Positions 1-9,549 of a stretch of DNA of 64,000 bases are shown here, piece after piece (the first letter of the stretch is position 1; every line of letters begins with the position of its first letter). Source of the stretch: Cyclobacteriaceae bacterium (GTDB lineage: Bacteria; Bacteroidota; Bacteroidia; Cytophagales; Cyclobacteriaceae); contig CP129487.1 of NCBI GenBank assembly GCA_030584025.1, positions 2,108,001 through 2,172,000 of the forward strand, written 5' to 3'. Made by a program: the position numbers and the translations under genes. Below the pieces are notes generated by a model. That model was given only the letters and a program-made list of their open reading frames with translations. It was not told the DNA's origin and searched no databases.

Positions 1-2273
1 TGAATATATATCTCTGGAAACGCATCAGGATCCAATCGGAAGGAACCTGATCCATCATTCAGATATAGCCTGGGCTTTAGGTATTCTGTATCTTCTAACC
101 ACTCCTGACCTCCACTTACAACAAGTATATCTAATCCTCCATCATTATTTACATCAACAAAGTGTGCATCAACATCTTCGGCTGTTGCTGATGGAGCAAA
201 GAGACTTTCATGCACAGAGTTAAACCTACCCGATTCCGTTTGGATATATAATTTACTGGCCTGACCTGATGCTCCGCAAATAAACACATCATCTAATCCA
301 TCACCCGTTACATCACCTACAGCAAGTCCAGGGCCTTGTGTTGTTGCAGCACTGGGCAACAACCGTTCACGTTCAAAGGCAACAAATGGGTTCTCCCGGT
401 GAGTAAAATCCAGTACTGAATCTTGCTTCAGAAATACCTTTTGTTTCTTTAACCCATAATTCCAACCAGGGGATGCATTACTTTCATGTAGTGTCAACGA
501 TTGATTTGTGGTGACGTTGAAGAGTTTTTGATAATTTCCTCCCGGCCAAACTACAATCAAAGAATCAATAATTGAAGCAGAGCCTAACCCCAAATGGAGT
601 TTGGGTTCAACAGAAGATTGCCAACCTCTCGATGACTGAAGTTCACGAATAATTTTCTTCCCTCCCACATAAGCCATGACTTTTGCCCCGATTCCGTGTC
701 GATTTGCTTCATTCCCATCAAATTTTACGTGTATATAATTCTGCGAAACGATGTCGTTTCTTAGCAATGTAGCCACATCATTAACATTGTTGATGATTAG
801 ATCCAAATCTCCATCATTATCTAAATCCGCATAAGCAGCTCCAGTTGAGAAAGAATCATCAGCTCCAATCCATTTAGATGTTACGTTCTCAAAACTGTCA
901 CCTAAATCATTTCTAAAAAAATAATTTGAAACCTTACCAGAAGGCATTTCACTTATTAGCTGTGCATCGCTAAAATTTAACTGAACTGAGTCTAATGAAA
1001 TGTAATTGATGTAGTCCAAATCATTAGGTCTTTTCACTATGCCATTTGCTACAAATAAGTCAAGATAACCATCACTATCAAAATCTGCAAAAAGGGGCGA
1101 CCAACTCCAGTCTGTTGCTTCTACTCCCATCAAAGGCGCTATATCACTAAATACTAATTGACCGTTATGCTGAAGCCCTTGATTAAGTTGCAAGGTATTT
1201 CTCGAAACCTGGTAGCCATATCCAAAATTAAGCTTGAATTGTACTATCTCATACGGATCCTCTCCTGCAGACGATTTCAGTACGGCCTCATCACGAGGCA
1301 ACATGTCGAGTGTAATGATATCAAACCAGCCATCCAAATTAACATCTCCGATATCAAGTCCCATAGAAAACCTGCTGGTATGTGGAAGACTGATATCAGT
1401 ATCCAATCTGAATGTACCATTGCAATTATTTATATATAAATAATCATTTTCATGAAAATCGTTGGCGACATATATATCGGCATATCCATCATTATTCAAA
1501 TCTGAAATACCAACACCTAGCCCGTAACCGATTTGGCTAGTTAAAATACCCGCTTGCTTACTAGCTTCAGTAAATCCTATTTTCCCGGTTGGGATTAAAT
1601 TGTTCAAATAGAATCTATCCCCCGCCTTAGTATCATGTTGAAACCTCAAGGAAGATTTACCATATGAGCGACTTGTATGCACAGAATGATTTAAGAGGTA
1701 TAAATCAAGGTCACCATCATTGTCTGCATCAAAAAAAACCGCATGGGTTGAAAATCCTTGAAAAGAAAGTCCATACTGTTCAGTCTGATCACTAAACGTA
1801 AGATCACCGTTATTGATAAGTAGTTGATTCTGCCCAGTAAATCCTTTATATCCGCCCACCGCACAAAGATAAATATCCAACAATCCATCGCCATTCACAT
1901 CAACCATTGTCACACCGGTTGACCAATTCCCTATCCCTTTTACCCCAGCTTTATCTGTAATATCCTCAAATCGGAAACCTCCACGATTTAGATATAACTT
2001 ATTGCTGCTTTGATTTGATGTGAAATAAATATCTGGTAATCCATCATTGTTAATATCACCAACCGCAACCCCTCCGCCATTATAAAAGTATAAATACTCT
2101 ATAACATTAAAATCATCGGTTTCAATAAGTTGATTTGAAAAACTAACTCCAGAATACGATGGTGAAATCTTAGTAAAAGCTGCGGGCAATGAACTTTCCT
2201 TAAATTTACACGAAACAAGTACTTCGGATAATATTACCGCCAGAAAAAATATCGGAATACTTTTCTTACTCAT
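1..2273 (-). CDS. VCBS/FG-GAP repeat lipoprotein with ASPIC/UnbV domain, C-terminus cut by window edge
   Basis: The frame is open from an ATG at 2273 to the left window edge, giving about 757 visible residues. The start encodes a lipoprotein signal ending LVSC (Cys22), so the protein is probably exported and lipid-anchored. Many calcium-binding-like repeats of the form DxNxDGxxDI/L follow (for example DINNDGLPDI, DVNGDGLLDI), typical of integrin-like FG-GAP/VCBS beta-propellers. An ASPIC/UnbV segment sits near residues 520-595, with RGWQSSVEPKLHLGLG as its core. The ATG overlaps the end of the preceding gene by 8 bases, so the two are translationally coupled. It is the last visible member of the SusC/SusD-led operon and is paralogous to the genes at 2266-5607 and 6184-9480. 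Its ligand is unknown; surface glycan binding is inferred from context only. Confidence 0.9.
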   Translation of the reverse strand, partial: MSKKSIPIFFLAVILSEVLVSCKFKESSLPAAFTKISPSYSGVSFSNQLIETDDFNVIEYLYFYNGGGVAVGDINNDGLPDIYFTSNQSSNKLYLNRGGFRFEDITDKAGVKGIGNWSTGVTMVDVNGDGLLDIYLCAVGGYKGFTGQNQLLINNGDLTFSDQTEQYGLSFQGFSTHAVFFDADNDGDLDLYLLNHSVHTSRSYGKSSLRFQHDTKAGDRFYLNNLIPTGKIGFTEASKQAGILTSQIGYGLGVGISDLNNDGYADIYVANDFHENDYLYINNCNGTFRLDTDISLPHTSRFSMGLDIGDVNLDGWFDIITLDMLPRDEAVLKSSAGEDPYEIVQFKLNFGYGYQVSRNTLQLNQGLQHNGQLVFSDIAPLMGVEATDWSWSPLFADFDSDGYLDLFVANGIVKRPNDLDYINYISLDSVQLNFSDAQLISEMPSGKVSNYFFRNDLGDSFENVTSKWIGADDSFSTGAAYADLDNDGDLDLIINNVNDVATLLRNDIVSQNYIHVKFDGNEANRHGIGAKVMAYVGGKKIIRELQSSRGWQSSVEPKLHLGLGSASIIDSLIVVWPGGNYQKLFNVTTNQSLTLHESNASPGWNYGLKKQKVFLKQDSVLDFTHRENPFVAFERERLLPSAATTQGPGLAVGDVTGDGLDDVFICGASGQASKLYIQTESGRFNSVHESLFAPSATAEDVDAHFVDVNNDGGLDILVVSGGQEWLEDTEYLKPRLYLNDGSGSFRLDPDAFPEIYI

Positions 2274-5200
2274 TCCCATCAATGCGATATAACAATGAAG
2301 GTTCGTTGTTTCTAATGACCAATAGATAAGCGTTACCACCTATATCAATGTCTACGAAATCACGTGCCTCTCCATCAAACTTAACCCCTGACTGCTCACT
2401 TTTTATAGCAGTGAATCCACCTTTGCCGTCACCTCTCAGATAAAGTCCATAGCTAGCATCGTATCGACCCACTTCTGGCTTTGCCCGGTGCAGATTACCA
2501 CCCAGTAAAAGATCTGGGAATCCGTCTTTATCGAAGTCAGAAACATGTATTGCATATACCGGAGAATACTGCGCCTCAATTGGTAGACTTCTCCAAATAA
2601 ATTTACCACTTCCATCATTCATAAAAACACCTGATTGTAATAAATTCACTCGAAGTACAATCGATTCAGCAAGTGTTGGAGCATCAAATATGCTTTCGAT
2701 TTTCTGATCTTTGAAGTTCTCATATTTTAAATATTTCTTTTTTAGAGAAGGGATTTGACTTGTTAGGTCGTGACGTAAAACGATTGGGTAATCCTTATCT
2801 TCATAATACATACAGATTATTTGCTCCATTGTACCATTCTTATCAAAATCATTAACATACATGGTGATGGGTTTAGATGGAGATGCTTTGAACCTGGAAT
2901 TCAACCCATGATTTCCAACAACAAAATCAACATACCCATCTCCGTTAAGATCGGCAGCAGCTACTCTGTTCCACCAGCCTGAATAATCTGAGAGTCCAAA
3001 TGACTCTGTTCTATTAATGAATTTACCCGATTCATTTAAAAATATTGACATCGGCATATACTCCCCAACCAAAACAAGATCATCATCTCCATCAAGATCA
3101 ACATCAGCCCATGTTGCATCTGTTATCATTCCAATATTTTTCAAATCTGGAGCTATTCGCTCGGTAACTTCCTCAAAAAAGCCCAAGCCATTATTTTGAA
3201 GCAAATAGCCACTTACCGGAACTCCATATTTAAATGGCGTGCATCGAATACCCACAAATAGATCTAAATGACCATCTCCATTAAAATCCGTTACCTTTAC
3301 AACTGACGAACTTTCAAATTGCTTTGTCGGCAGTAGCTGACTAGATCGGCTAAAGTTACCTTTACCGTCATTAAAATAAAGACGATCAGATAAAGCTGAT
3401 GAACTCGTAGAAAATTCATTCCCACCACTGCAAACGTATAAATCCAAGTCCCCATCTGCATCAGCATCAAAGAGTACATTACCTTGATCTTCCGATAACC
3501 TATCTTCTACAAAGACACGCTGTTCTATTTCCTTAAATACTCCATTATTCACTTGAATAAAAATCTTACCAGGAATATCCCTGGCCCCACCTATAAACAA
3601 ATCAACAAGACCATCTCCATTAATATCTCCCTTCGACACGCGTGGCCCTTCATTACTTAACATATGAAACAACAACTTATCGCGATCAAAATCCACAAAA
3701 TCATTCTCAGTATGTTTAAGCTCCAATCCCGGAATAGTGGCAGACTTGAACAACGGATCATTATAGCTTACGGCTTTAGAAGATGTATCTATCTTACTTT
3801 CACGAATATTTAATGTCAGAAGCTGATCCGTTGGCACTTCAAATAATTCTGTTATTGTACCGTAAGGCCACTGTACCACAATACGTTCAACTGTATCAAT
3901 GGCACCTAAGCCTATAACAGGACGAGGATCTACAGAAGATTGGAAGCCTCTATTAGGCATTTGTTCAATGTAAAACAAATGCTCTTTGTGGCTTACAATA
4001 ATTGAAGCTCCGAAAGCAGCTCGGTTTAATGAGTCACCTACCAATTCAAATTGAAGACTGCGGTTATTAGGGAGAATCTCCTTTGCATGGTTACGAAATA
4101 ATGAGGCTGTTTCATTAACATTATTTATAACCAGATCCAAGTCACCATCATTGTCAAGATCACCATAAGCCGATCCATTTGAAAATCCTGGACTATCCAG
4201 CCCCCAAGATTTGGTAATATTCGTAAACTGAATATTACCATTATTTTGAAAAGCAAAATTAGAAATGGGGTTTGAAGGGATAAGTTCCACTAACTTTTGA
4301 TAATCCACTCCATTTTCACTTACAATTGAACGAATAACCTCTTCATTTGAAATGTATTGCAGGTAATCTTGATTCGTTAGATCCTGATATATTCCATTAG
4401 CAACAAAAATATCTTTGAGTCCATCGTTGTCCATATCAAAAATCAGCGCTCCCCAACTCCAATCAGTTGCTTCCACACCAGCCAATCTCCCCAACTCGCT
4501 AAATGTATTATTGCCATTATTTACCTGCAGCGTATTTCGTGTAAACTGGTGATGGTAGCCATTTTTTACACCATATTGATATCGGTCCCAGTTATCAAAT
4601 GTGGTCACAGTTTTTAATCTCCCATAATCAAAAGGCAACATATCTGTTACAAAAATATCTGACCAACCATCATTATTTATATCTGCCAGATCAGCGCCCA
4701 TTGAAGCTGCGCTAACTGAATTGATTTCCTCAGTCAAGCATTCTTTGAAAGTACCATCCGTATTGTTGATATAGAGATAGTCCCGTTCAAAAAAATCATT
4801 GGAGACATATATATCGGGCCATCCATCCTTATTTATGTCACCAACTGTTACTCCTAAGCCAAAACCAATTATACTACCGAATATTCCTGCTTCCTCGCTA
4901 ACGTCAATAAACTTCCCATTTTCATTCATCAAAAGCTTGTCGCCTCCCAACGAATCACGTTTCGGCCGTTCATTCTTTTGAAGGTTGAAACTTCCAATAG
5001 CTTGATAGGAGTTATTCAGTATATACAAATCCAGATCGCCATCCCGATCGTAGTCAAAAAATACGGCATGGGTTGTATACCCCCTATCATCAACGCCCCA
5101 TTCCTTTGCACGATCGGTAAAGGTCAAGTCACCGTTATTAATAAACAATTCATTTTCTTTATCATCGCCTTCAACATCTCCGGAATTGCACACGTATATA

Positions 5201-5607
5201 TCAAGCCAGCCATCACCATTAACATCAACCATACTGACACCAGTCGACCACGCCTTATTTCCCGCCATGCCTGCTTGTTCGGTAATATCTTCAAATTGAA
5301 AATCACCCTTATTCAGATAAAGCTTATTTGAGCCCTGATTAGAAGTAAAATAAATATCAAGCAAACCATCGTTGTTAACATCTCCCAATGCCACACCTCC
5401 TCCATTGTAAAAATTCCGATATGTGTAGATATTAAACTGATGATCAAAGGTTAATACATTTTTAAATGTAACTCCCGAAATTTCTGGTGATACAGATTCG
5501 AATAGAGTATTTTTTTGTTGACCTGCAAATCTTTCACAGTCAGTATGAAAAAGAAGCAGAAGAATACTAATAACTACACGAGCCAAATATAAAAAGCCAG
5601 ACCTCAT
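2266..5607 (-). CDS. VCBS/FG-GAP repeat protein with ASPIC/UnbV domain
   Basis: Full-length protein of 1113 residues. The N-terminus is a hydrophobic export signal with a possible but non-canonical lipobox (FHTDC, Cys24). I count about 14 DxDxDGxxD-type loops (DINNDGLLDI, DYDRDGDLDL, DLDNDGDLDL, DINGDGLVDL and others), consistent with two FG-GAP/VCBS propellers. An ASPIC/UnbV domain lies between them near residues 525-600 (core NRGFQSSVDPRPVIGLG). The start ATG overlaps the stop of the preceding small lipoprotein gene as ATGA, and its own stop overlaps the next gene by 8 bases, so this is a tightly coupled operon. Such proteins often follow SusC/SusD genes in Bacteroidota, but no biochemical role is established to my knowledge. 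A surface glycan-binding accessory is an inference. Confidence 0.92.
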   Translation of the reverse strand: MRSGFLYLARVVISILLLLFHTDCERFAGQQKNTLFESVSPEISGVTFKNVLTFDHQFNIYTYRNFYNGGGVALGDVNNDGLLDIYFTSNQGSNKLYLNKGDFQFEDITEQAGMAGNKAWSTGVSMVDVNGDGWLDIYVCNSGDVEGDDKENELFINNGDLTFTDRAKEWGVDDRGYTTHAVFFDYDRDGDLDLYILNNSYQAIGSFNLQKNERPKRDSLGGDKLLMNENGKFIDVSEEAGIFGSIIGFGLGVTVGDINKDGWPDIYVSNDFFERDYLYINNTDGTFKECLTEEINSVSAASMGADLADINNDGWSDIFVTDMLPFDYGRLKTVTTFDNWDRYQYGVKNGYHHQFTRNTLQVNNGNNTFSELGRLAGVEATDWSWGALIFDMDNDGLKDIFVANGIYQDLTNQDYLQYISNEEVIRSIVSENGVDYQKLVELIPSNPISNFAFQNNGNIQFTNITKSWGLDSPGFSNGSAYGDLDNDGDLDLVINNVNETASLFRNHAKEILPNNRSLQFELVGDSLNRAAFGASIIVSHKEHLFYIEQMPNRGFQSSVDPRPVIGLGAIDTVERIVVQWPYGTITELFEVPTDQLLTLNIRESKIDTSSKAVSYNDPLFKSATIPGLELKHTENDFVDFDRDKLLFHMLSNEGPRVSKGDINGDGLVDLFIGGARDIPGKIFIQVNNGVFKEIEQRVFVEDRLSEDQGNVLFDADADGDLDLYVCSGGNEFSTSSSALSDRLYFNDGKGNFSRSSQLLPTKQFESSSVVKVTDFNGDGHLDLFVGIRCTPFKYGVPVSGYLLQNNGLGFFEEVTERIAPDLKNIGMITDATWADVDLDGDDDLVLVGEYMPMSIFLNESGKFINRTESFGLSDYSGWWNRVAAADLNGDGYVDFVVGNHGLNSRFKASPSKPITMYVNDFDKNGTMEQIICMYYEDKDYPIVLRHDLTSQIPSLKKKYLKYENFKDQKIESIFDAPTLAESIVLRVNLLQSGVFMNDGSGKFIWRSLPIEAQYSPVYAIHVSDFDKDGFPDLLLGGNLHRAKPEVGRYDASYGLYLRGDGKGGFTAIKSEQSGVKFDGEARDFVDIDIGGNAYLLVIRNNEPSLLYRIDGNE

Positions 5608-6215
5608 TTATCATCAAATTTTTCCTTCGTAACTGAATGCATAAATTTCGGATGTAGGATATCCTGAACCAGTACCCGTACCGTTTGGGCATCTTTAATC
5701 AAGATGATGATTCTTCTATTTCCATCCACCTTAACCGGAAACTCCACATCATCGCTATTAGCCATGACGAAATCATTGCCCTTATACCACATAAGGAGTA
5801 GTTGCCTTACCTTTATTTCTAAAGAATCCGACTGAAGTTTTGTGTTCCAAGGTGCCCATCCCAAATAACTAAATTCCATATCCATATTTGATATTTTATC
5901 CTGTTCATCAAAGCCAGGATAGAATAAGAGTCTCATATCAGTTGGTTCATCATGTACCAGTGAATCTTTCCAGACATATTGTACAGAGGCATTGTCCGGA
6001 CCTTGGGAAACCAATTGCTTTTTATTCAAATCAAAGCATCGACCATAAAACTCATTTCTGGTATTTCCGAAGCTTAATCCGAGTAATATTGAATCCTGGC
6101 GAACTCCCTTAGCCAACTCTTCTTTCACCAACTTTGTATAATCAGATTGGTAACATCCCCCAATCATGAATATCACCAATACACTACCGATTAACTTTAT
6201 AAATTTCCAACTCAT
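5604..6215 (-). CDS. Small hypothetical lipoprotein within the VCBS operon
   Basis: I do not recognise a named family. The open frame extends upstream to 6329, but three consecutive ATG codons at 6213-6221 precede a good lipoprotein signal (MSWKFIKLIG...), ending IGGC with Cys21, so I place the start at 6215 (203 residues). The mature part has a motif resembling GLSFGNTRNEFYGRCFDLNKK followed by mixed beta-strand-like sequence. The gene overlaps the end of the upstream VCBS gene by about 32 bases and shares ATGA with the downstream VCBS gene. It is therefore co-translated with two ~1100-residue VCBS proteins. A chaperone or partner of those proteins is a guess from position alone. Confidence 0.75.
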   Translation of the reverse strand: MSWKFIKLIGSVLVIFMIGGCYQSDYTKLVKEELAKGVRQDSILLGLSFGNTRNEFYGRCFDLNKKQLVSQGPDNASVQYVWKDSLVHDEPTDMRLLFYPGFDEQDKISNMDMEFSYLGWAPWNTKLQSDSLEIKVRQLLLMWYKGNDFVMANSDDVEFPVKVDGNRRIIILIKDAQTVRVLVQDILHPKFMHSVTKEKFDDK

Positions 6216-9200
6216 CATCATACTTTGAAAATAGAATATATGTACCCTCTTTGCTGGTGTAAACCTCAATATCGCGTATTTGTCCCTCAACACCCAAGCT
6301 AAACCCATCATCCAGGTGAAATTTGCCACGATCTAATCTACCTTTAAAAAACCACCCTTGAGAAGCATCATACCTGCCAAACTGAGGCTTTACGAAATAT
6401 TGATTTCCTCCTGCCAATAAATCCATAATGCCATCACCGTCTATATCGGCCACTTTTAAACTATAAATAGGGGAATATTGAGCCTCGGCAGGCAGTTTAA
6501 CAACCTCGTATCCTAATTCATTTGATAGCAGCATAACCGAAGCGAGCATATTTACCTCATAATAGTTAGCCCGATCTAGCAAAGATCGACTAAACAAATC
6601 ATCCATTGACATCTGAGCATAGTCTTTGTAATACAATAGTTTCTTCTTCAAACCCGGCATTTGGGCCGTCAAATCATCCTTATCGGCAAAGGGATAATAT
6701 TTGCCATTTACCATGGTACAAAAAATTTGCTCAACAGCACCGTTTCCATCAAAATCATGAACATACATTTTATCTGTTTCTTTAAAGAATGAGTTGTAAC
6801 CATGATTACCAGCAACAAAATCAGGGCGACCATCTCCATTCAGATCGGCTGAAGTAATACATTGCCACCAGCCCTGGGTTGAATTAAGGTTGTATTTATC
6901 TGTAACATCGATAAAACTACCTTGGGTATTCCTTATAAGTCTAATAGGCTCCCAATCGCCTACCAAAACTAAATCCATCCATCCATCATTGTCAAAATCG
7001 GTTGCAAGGGCATCGGTTAACATACCTAATGAATAGAAAGATTCCGCATAGCTTTTTGTAACATCACTAAATTTTCCTTGTCCATCATTTTCAAATAAAA
7101 GCGCACCTCCACCTATTCCATAATTAAACGGATGAGAACGCGCGCCAATAACCAAATCAAGATCTCCATCCTGATCAAAATCTATAGGCACCACAACACT
7201 GGTGGATATATTTTCACTGAATGGCAACGGATGAGGGGAGTCATAAAAATTTCCTTTACCCTGATTAATCAATAATTTGTCCATGTAATTGCTTGAGCTT
7301 TTGGAATAAAACCTGCCTCCCGAAGTCAGATATAAATCGAGATCACCATCACCATCAACGTCAAATAACACACTTCTTGTCTCTTCAAACGTCTTGTACT
7401 TATCCGCATCCTGGACAGCTTTAAACTCAAACTTTCCTTCTTTATAATGGATAAATCCCCCGCTTTGATCTTTACCTCCACCGATGTACATTTCATCAAT
7501 TCCATCACCATTTATATCTCCACGCGCAATAAATGGCATTTCATTGCTGTACATCATCGGGAGCAATCTGTCACGATTAAAATCATTCATCCCATTTCCT
7601 TTATGTCGGAATAAATTATTTGATTCAGCTCTCAAGAAAACATTCCCACTGAATATTGTGCTTATCCCTGAAATGATACCCTCCTCCCCCTGTAGATTCT
7701 TGTCACTATTTTTTTTCACTTCAAGTCGTTGATTTACCGGAACATTATATAAAACAGTTCGACTCATATCAGGCCATCTTACAAGTAGAGAATCAATAGT
7801 AGCAACATTACCCAAACCAATAAATACAATTGGCTGGACAGAGCTTTGAAAGCCTCTAGCCATAAAATTATCACCTACGAACGCTTTGTTTTCTGAATAC
7901 ACCCTAACCTCTGCACCTATGGCAGAACGATTTAACCCGTCCATTTGAGGTACAACTGTTAGGTAGTTTCCTCTATGGGTATTATTCCTGAATATTCGGG
8001 AAGGTTCATTAATATTATTAACGACCAAATCAAGGTCGCCATCATTATCAAAATCACCATATGCACTACCACTTGAAAACATAAGAGCACCTAGCCCCCA
8101 CTCTGTTGATTTATTTTCGAATTTAAGGAACCCTTGATTGTTAAAAGCATAGTTTGAAACGGCACCAGCAGGCATTCTGCTAATGAGTGTATGAATAACA
8201 TCTTGATCACTGGCCATTATTTTTCGTATATTATCATCATTACCAACATAAGTTAAGTAATCACGATCAAGCAAGTCTTTAGATATGCCATTTGCAACAT
8301 AAATATCACGCAAACCATCGTTATTCATATCAAAAATCAAAGCTCCCCAACTCCATTCAGTTGCAGCAACACCTGCGTATCTGCCCACTTCAACGTATTT
8401 CCCATTGTTTAAACGTCTTTGAAGTACATTTCTTGGTAACTGGTAATGATAACCTGAGTGTATATTCAATAGGAATTTGTCCCAACTTTCAAATACAGTT
8501 TTAGTCTTCCTTCTACTCAACGAATCAGGAAGCATTTCGGTAACAAACAATTCAGCGAAACCGTCATTGTTTAGGTCAGCGAAATCAGCACCCATTGAAC
8601 CCATACTAATCGATTCAAAAAAATCAGGTAAAGACTCTACAAAGCCACCCTTTTTATTATTCAGATATAAATAATCCCGCTCAAAAAAATCATTTGATAT
8701 GTAGATGTCCGTCCAACCATCAGCATTAAAATCGCCCAATGTAATGCCCAAACCAAATCCAATATCACTATTGTAAATTCCAACTTCTGATGTACGATCC
8801 TTAAATCGTCCTTCTTCATTAACAAAGAATTTATTCCCAGCACCTTGACTATCCGGGATTTTCCTTCGGTCCTTTATGAGATCATAGTTACCAACAGGTT
8901 TTATAGAATTAGTCAGCAAGTAGCAATCCAGATCACCGTCACGATCATAGTCGAAAAAAGCGGCATGCACAGAGAGTCCGACAACATCTAAACCATACTC
9001 TTTTGATTTCTCTGTAAAGGTAAGATTACCATTATTAATAAAAAGTTCATTATGCCGTACAGGAGCATCAGGACTTCCTGACTTACACACATAAATATCT
9101 AAAAAGCCGTCAGCATTTATATCAACAAAAGTTACCCCAGTGGCCCATGAACCCGAACACGAAACGCCAGCAATTTCCGTAACATCTTCAAAGAGAAATC

Positions 9201-9480
9201 CGCCCTTATTCAGAAATAGTTTATTATCAACCTGGTTTCCAGCAAAGTAAATATCAGCCAAACCATCATTATTAATATCCCCTACTGCAACTCCTGCACC
9301 ATTATAAAAATTTCTGTATGTGTATGGATTGAGTTCCTCAGTGAATTGCAAGGAGTTGTTAAAATTGATTCCAGATCGATTAGTAAAATCTACAAAAAGT
9401 GGATCCTTGAGATTATCCGGCTCCTTACAGGATGCTATCATCAATGCAAGTAGTAATACCTGGAACCAGAAATTTTTCAT
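6184..9480 (-). CDS. VCBS/FG-GAP repeat lipoprotein with ASPIC/UnbV domain
   Basis: The frame is open to 9525, but the ATG at 9480 begins a clear lipoprotein signal MKNFWFQVLLLALMIASC (Cys18), so I use it (1098 residues). About 14 calcium-loop repeats (DINNDGLADI, DYDRDGDLDC, DFDNDGDLDL, DVDGDGDLDL, DIDGDGIMDL) indicate FG-GAP/VCBS propellers. The ASPIC/UnbV domain lies near residues 515-590 (core ARGFQSSVQPIVFIGLG). It is the first of three paralogues after SusD and is separated from it by a strong hairpin at 9489-9517. The Cys in place of the usual Leu in DYDRDGDLDC is a small oddity. A surface-exposed lipoprotein acting with the SusC/SusD pair is inferred from operon position. Confidence 0.92.
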   Translation of the reverse strand: MKNFWFQVLLLALMIASCKEPDNLKDPLFVDFTNRSGINFNNSLQFTEELNPYTYRNFYNGAGVAVGDINNDGLADIYFAGNQVDNKLFLNKGGFLFEDVTEIAGVSCSGSWATGVTFVDINADGFLDIYVCKSGSPDAPVRHNELFINNGNLTFTEKSKEYGLDVVGLSVHAAFFDYDRDGDLDCYLLTNSIKPVGNYDLIKDRRKIPDSQGAGNKFFVNEEGRFKDRTSEVGIYNSDIGFGLGITLGDFNADGWTDIYISNDFFERDYLYLNNKKGGFVESLPDFFESISMGSMGADFADLNNDGFAELFVTEMLPDSLSRRKTKTVFESWDKFLLNIHSGYHYQLPRNVLQRRLNNGKYVEVGRYAGVAATEWSWGALIFDMNNDGLRDIYVANGISKDLLDRDYLTYVGNDDNIRKIMASDQDVIHTLISRMPAGAVSNYAFNNQGFLKFENKSTEWGLGALMFSSGSAYGDFDNDGDLDLVVNNINEPSRIFRNNTHRGNYLTVVPQMDGLNRSAIGAEVRVYSENKAFVGDNFMARGFQSSVQPIVFIGLGNVATIDSLLVRWPDMSRTVLYNVPVNQRLEVKKNSDKNLQGEEGIISGISTIFSGNVFLRAESNNLFRHKGNGMNDFNRDRLLPMMYSNEMPFIARGDINGDGIDEMYIGGGKDQSGGFIHYKEGKFEFKAVQDADKYKTFEETRSVLFDVDGDGDLDLYLTSGGRFYSKSSSNYMDKLLINQGKGNFYDSPHPLPFSENISTSVVVPIDFDQDGDLDLVIGARSHPFNYGIGGGALLFENDGQGKFSDVTKSYAESFYSLGMLTDALATDFDNDGWMDLVLVGDWEPIRLIRNTQGSFIDVTDKYNLNSTQGWWQCITSADLNGDGRPDFVAGNHGYNSFFKETDKMYVHDFDGNGAVEQIFCTMVNGKYYPFADKDDLTAQMPGLKKKLLYYKDYAQMSMDDLFSRSLLDRANYYEVNMLASVMLLSNELGYEVVKLPAEAQYSPIYSLKVADIDGDGIMDLLAGGNQYFVKPQFGRYDASQGWFFKGRLDRGKFHLDDGFSLGVEGQIRDIEVYTSKEGTYILFSKYDDELEIYKVNR

Positions 9481-9488
9481 GGCATAAA

Positions 9489-9517
9489 AATAGCGTCTAA
9501 CAAAGTTAGACGCTATT
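9489..9517 (-). terminator. Intra-operon hairpin with U-tract between susD and first VCBS gene
   Basis: A perfect 13-base-pair inverted repeat (9489-9501 with 9505-9517) encloses a 3-base loop. On the minus strand it is followed directly by five T residues (the stem end runs into ...CTATTTTTATG). This is the form of a Rho-independent terminator, nine bases before the next start codon. Partial termination would make SusC/SusD more abundant than the downstream VCBS proteins. An mRNA 3'-end stabiliser is an alternative. Confidence 0.65.
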
Positions 9518-9549
9518 GAAATCAATCAAATACTAAAAAAGTTATCGAA

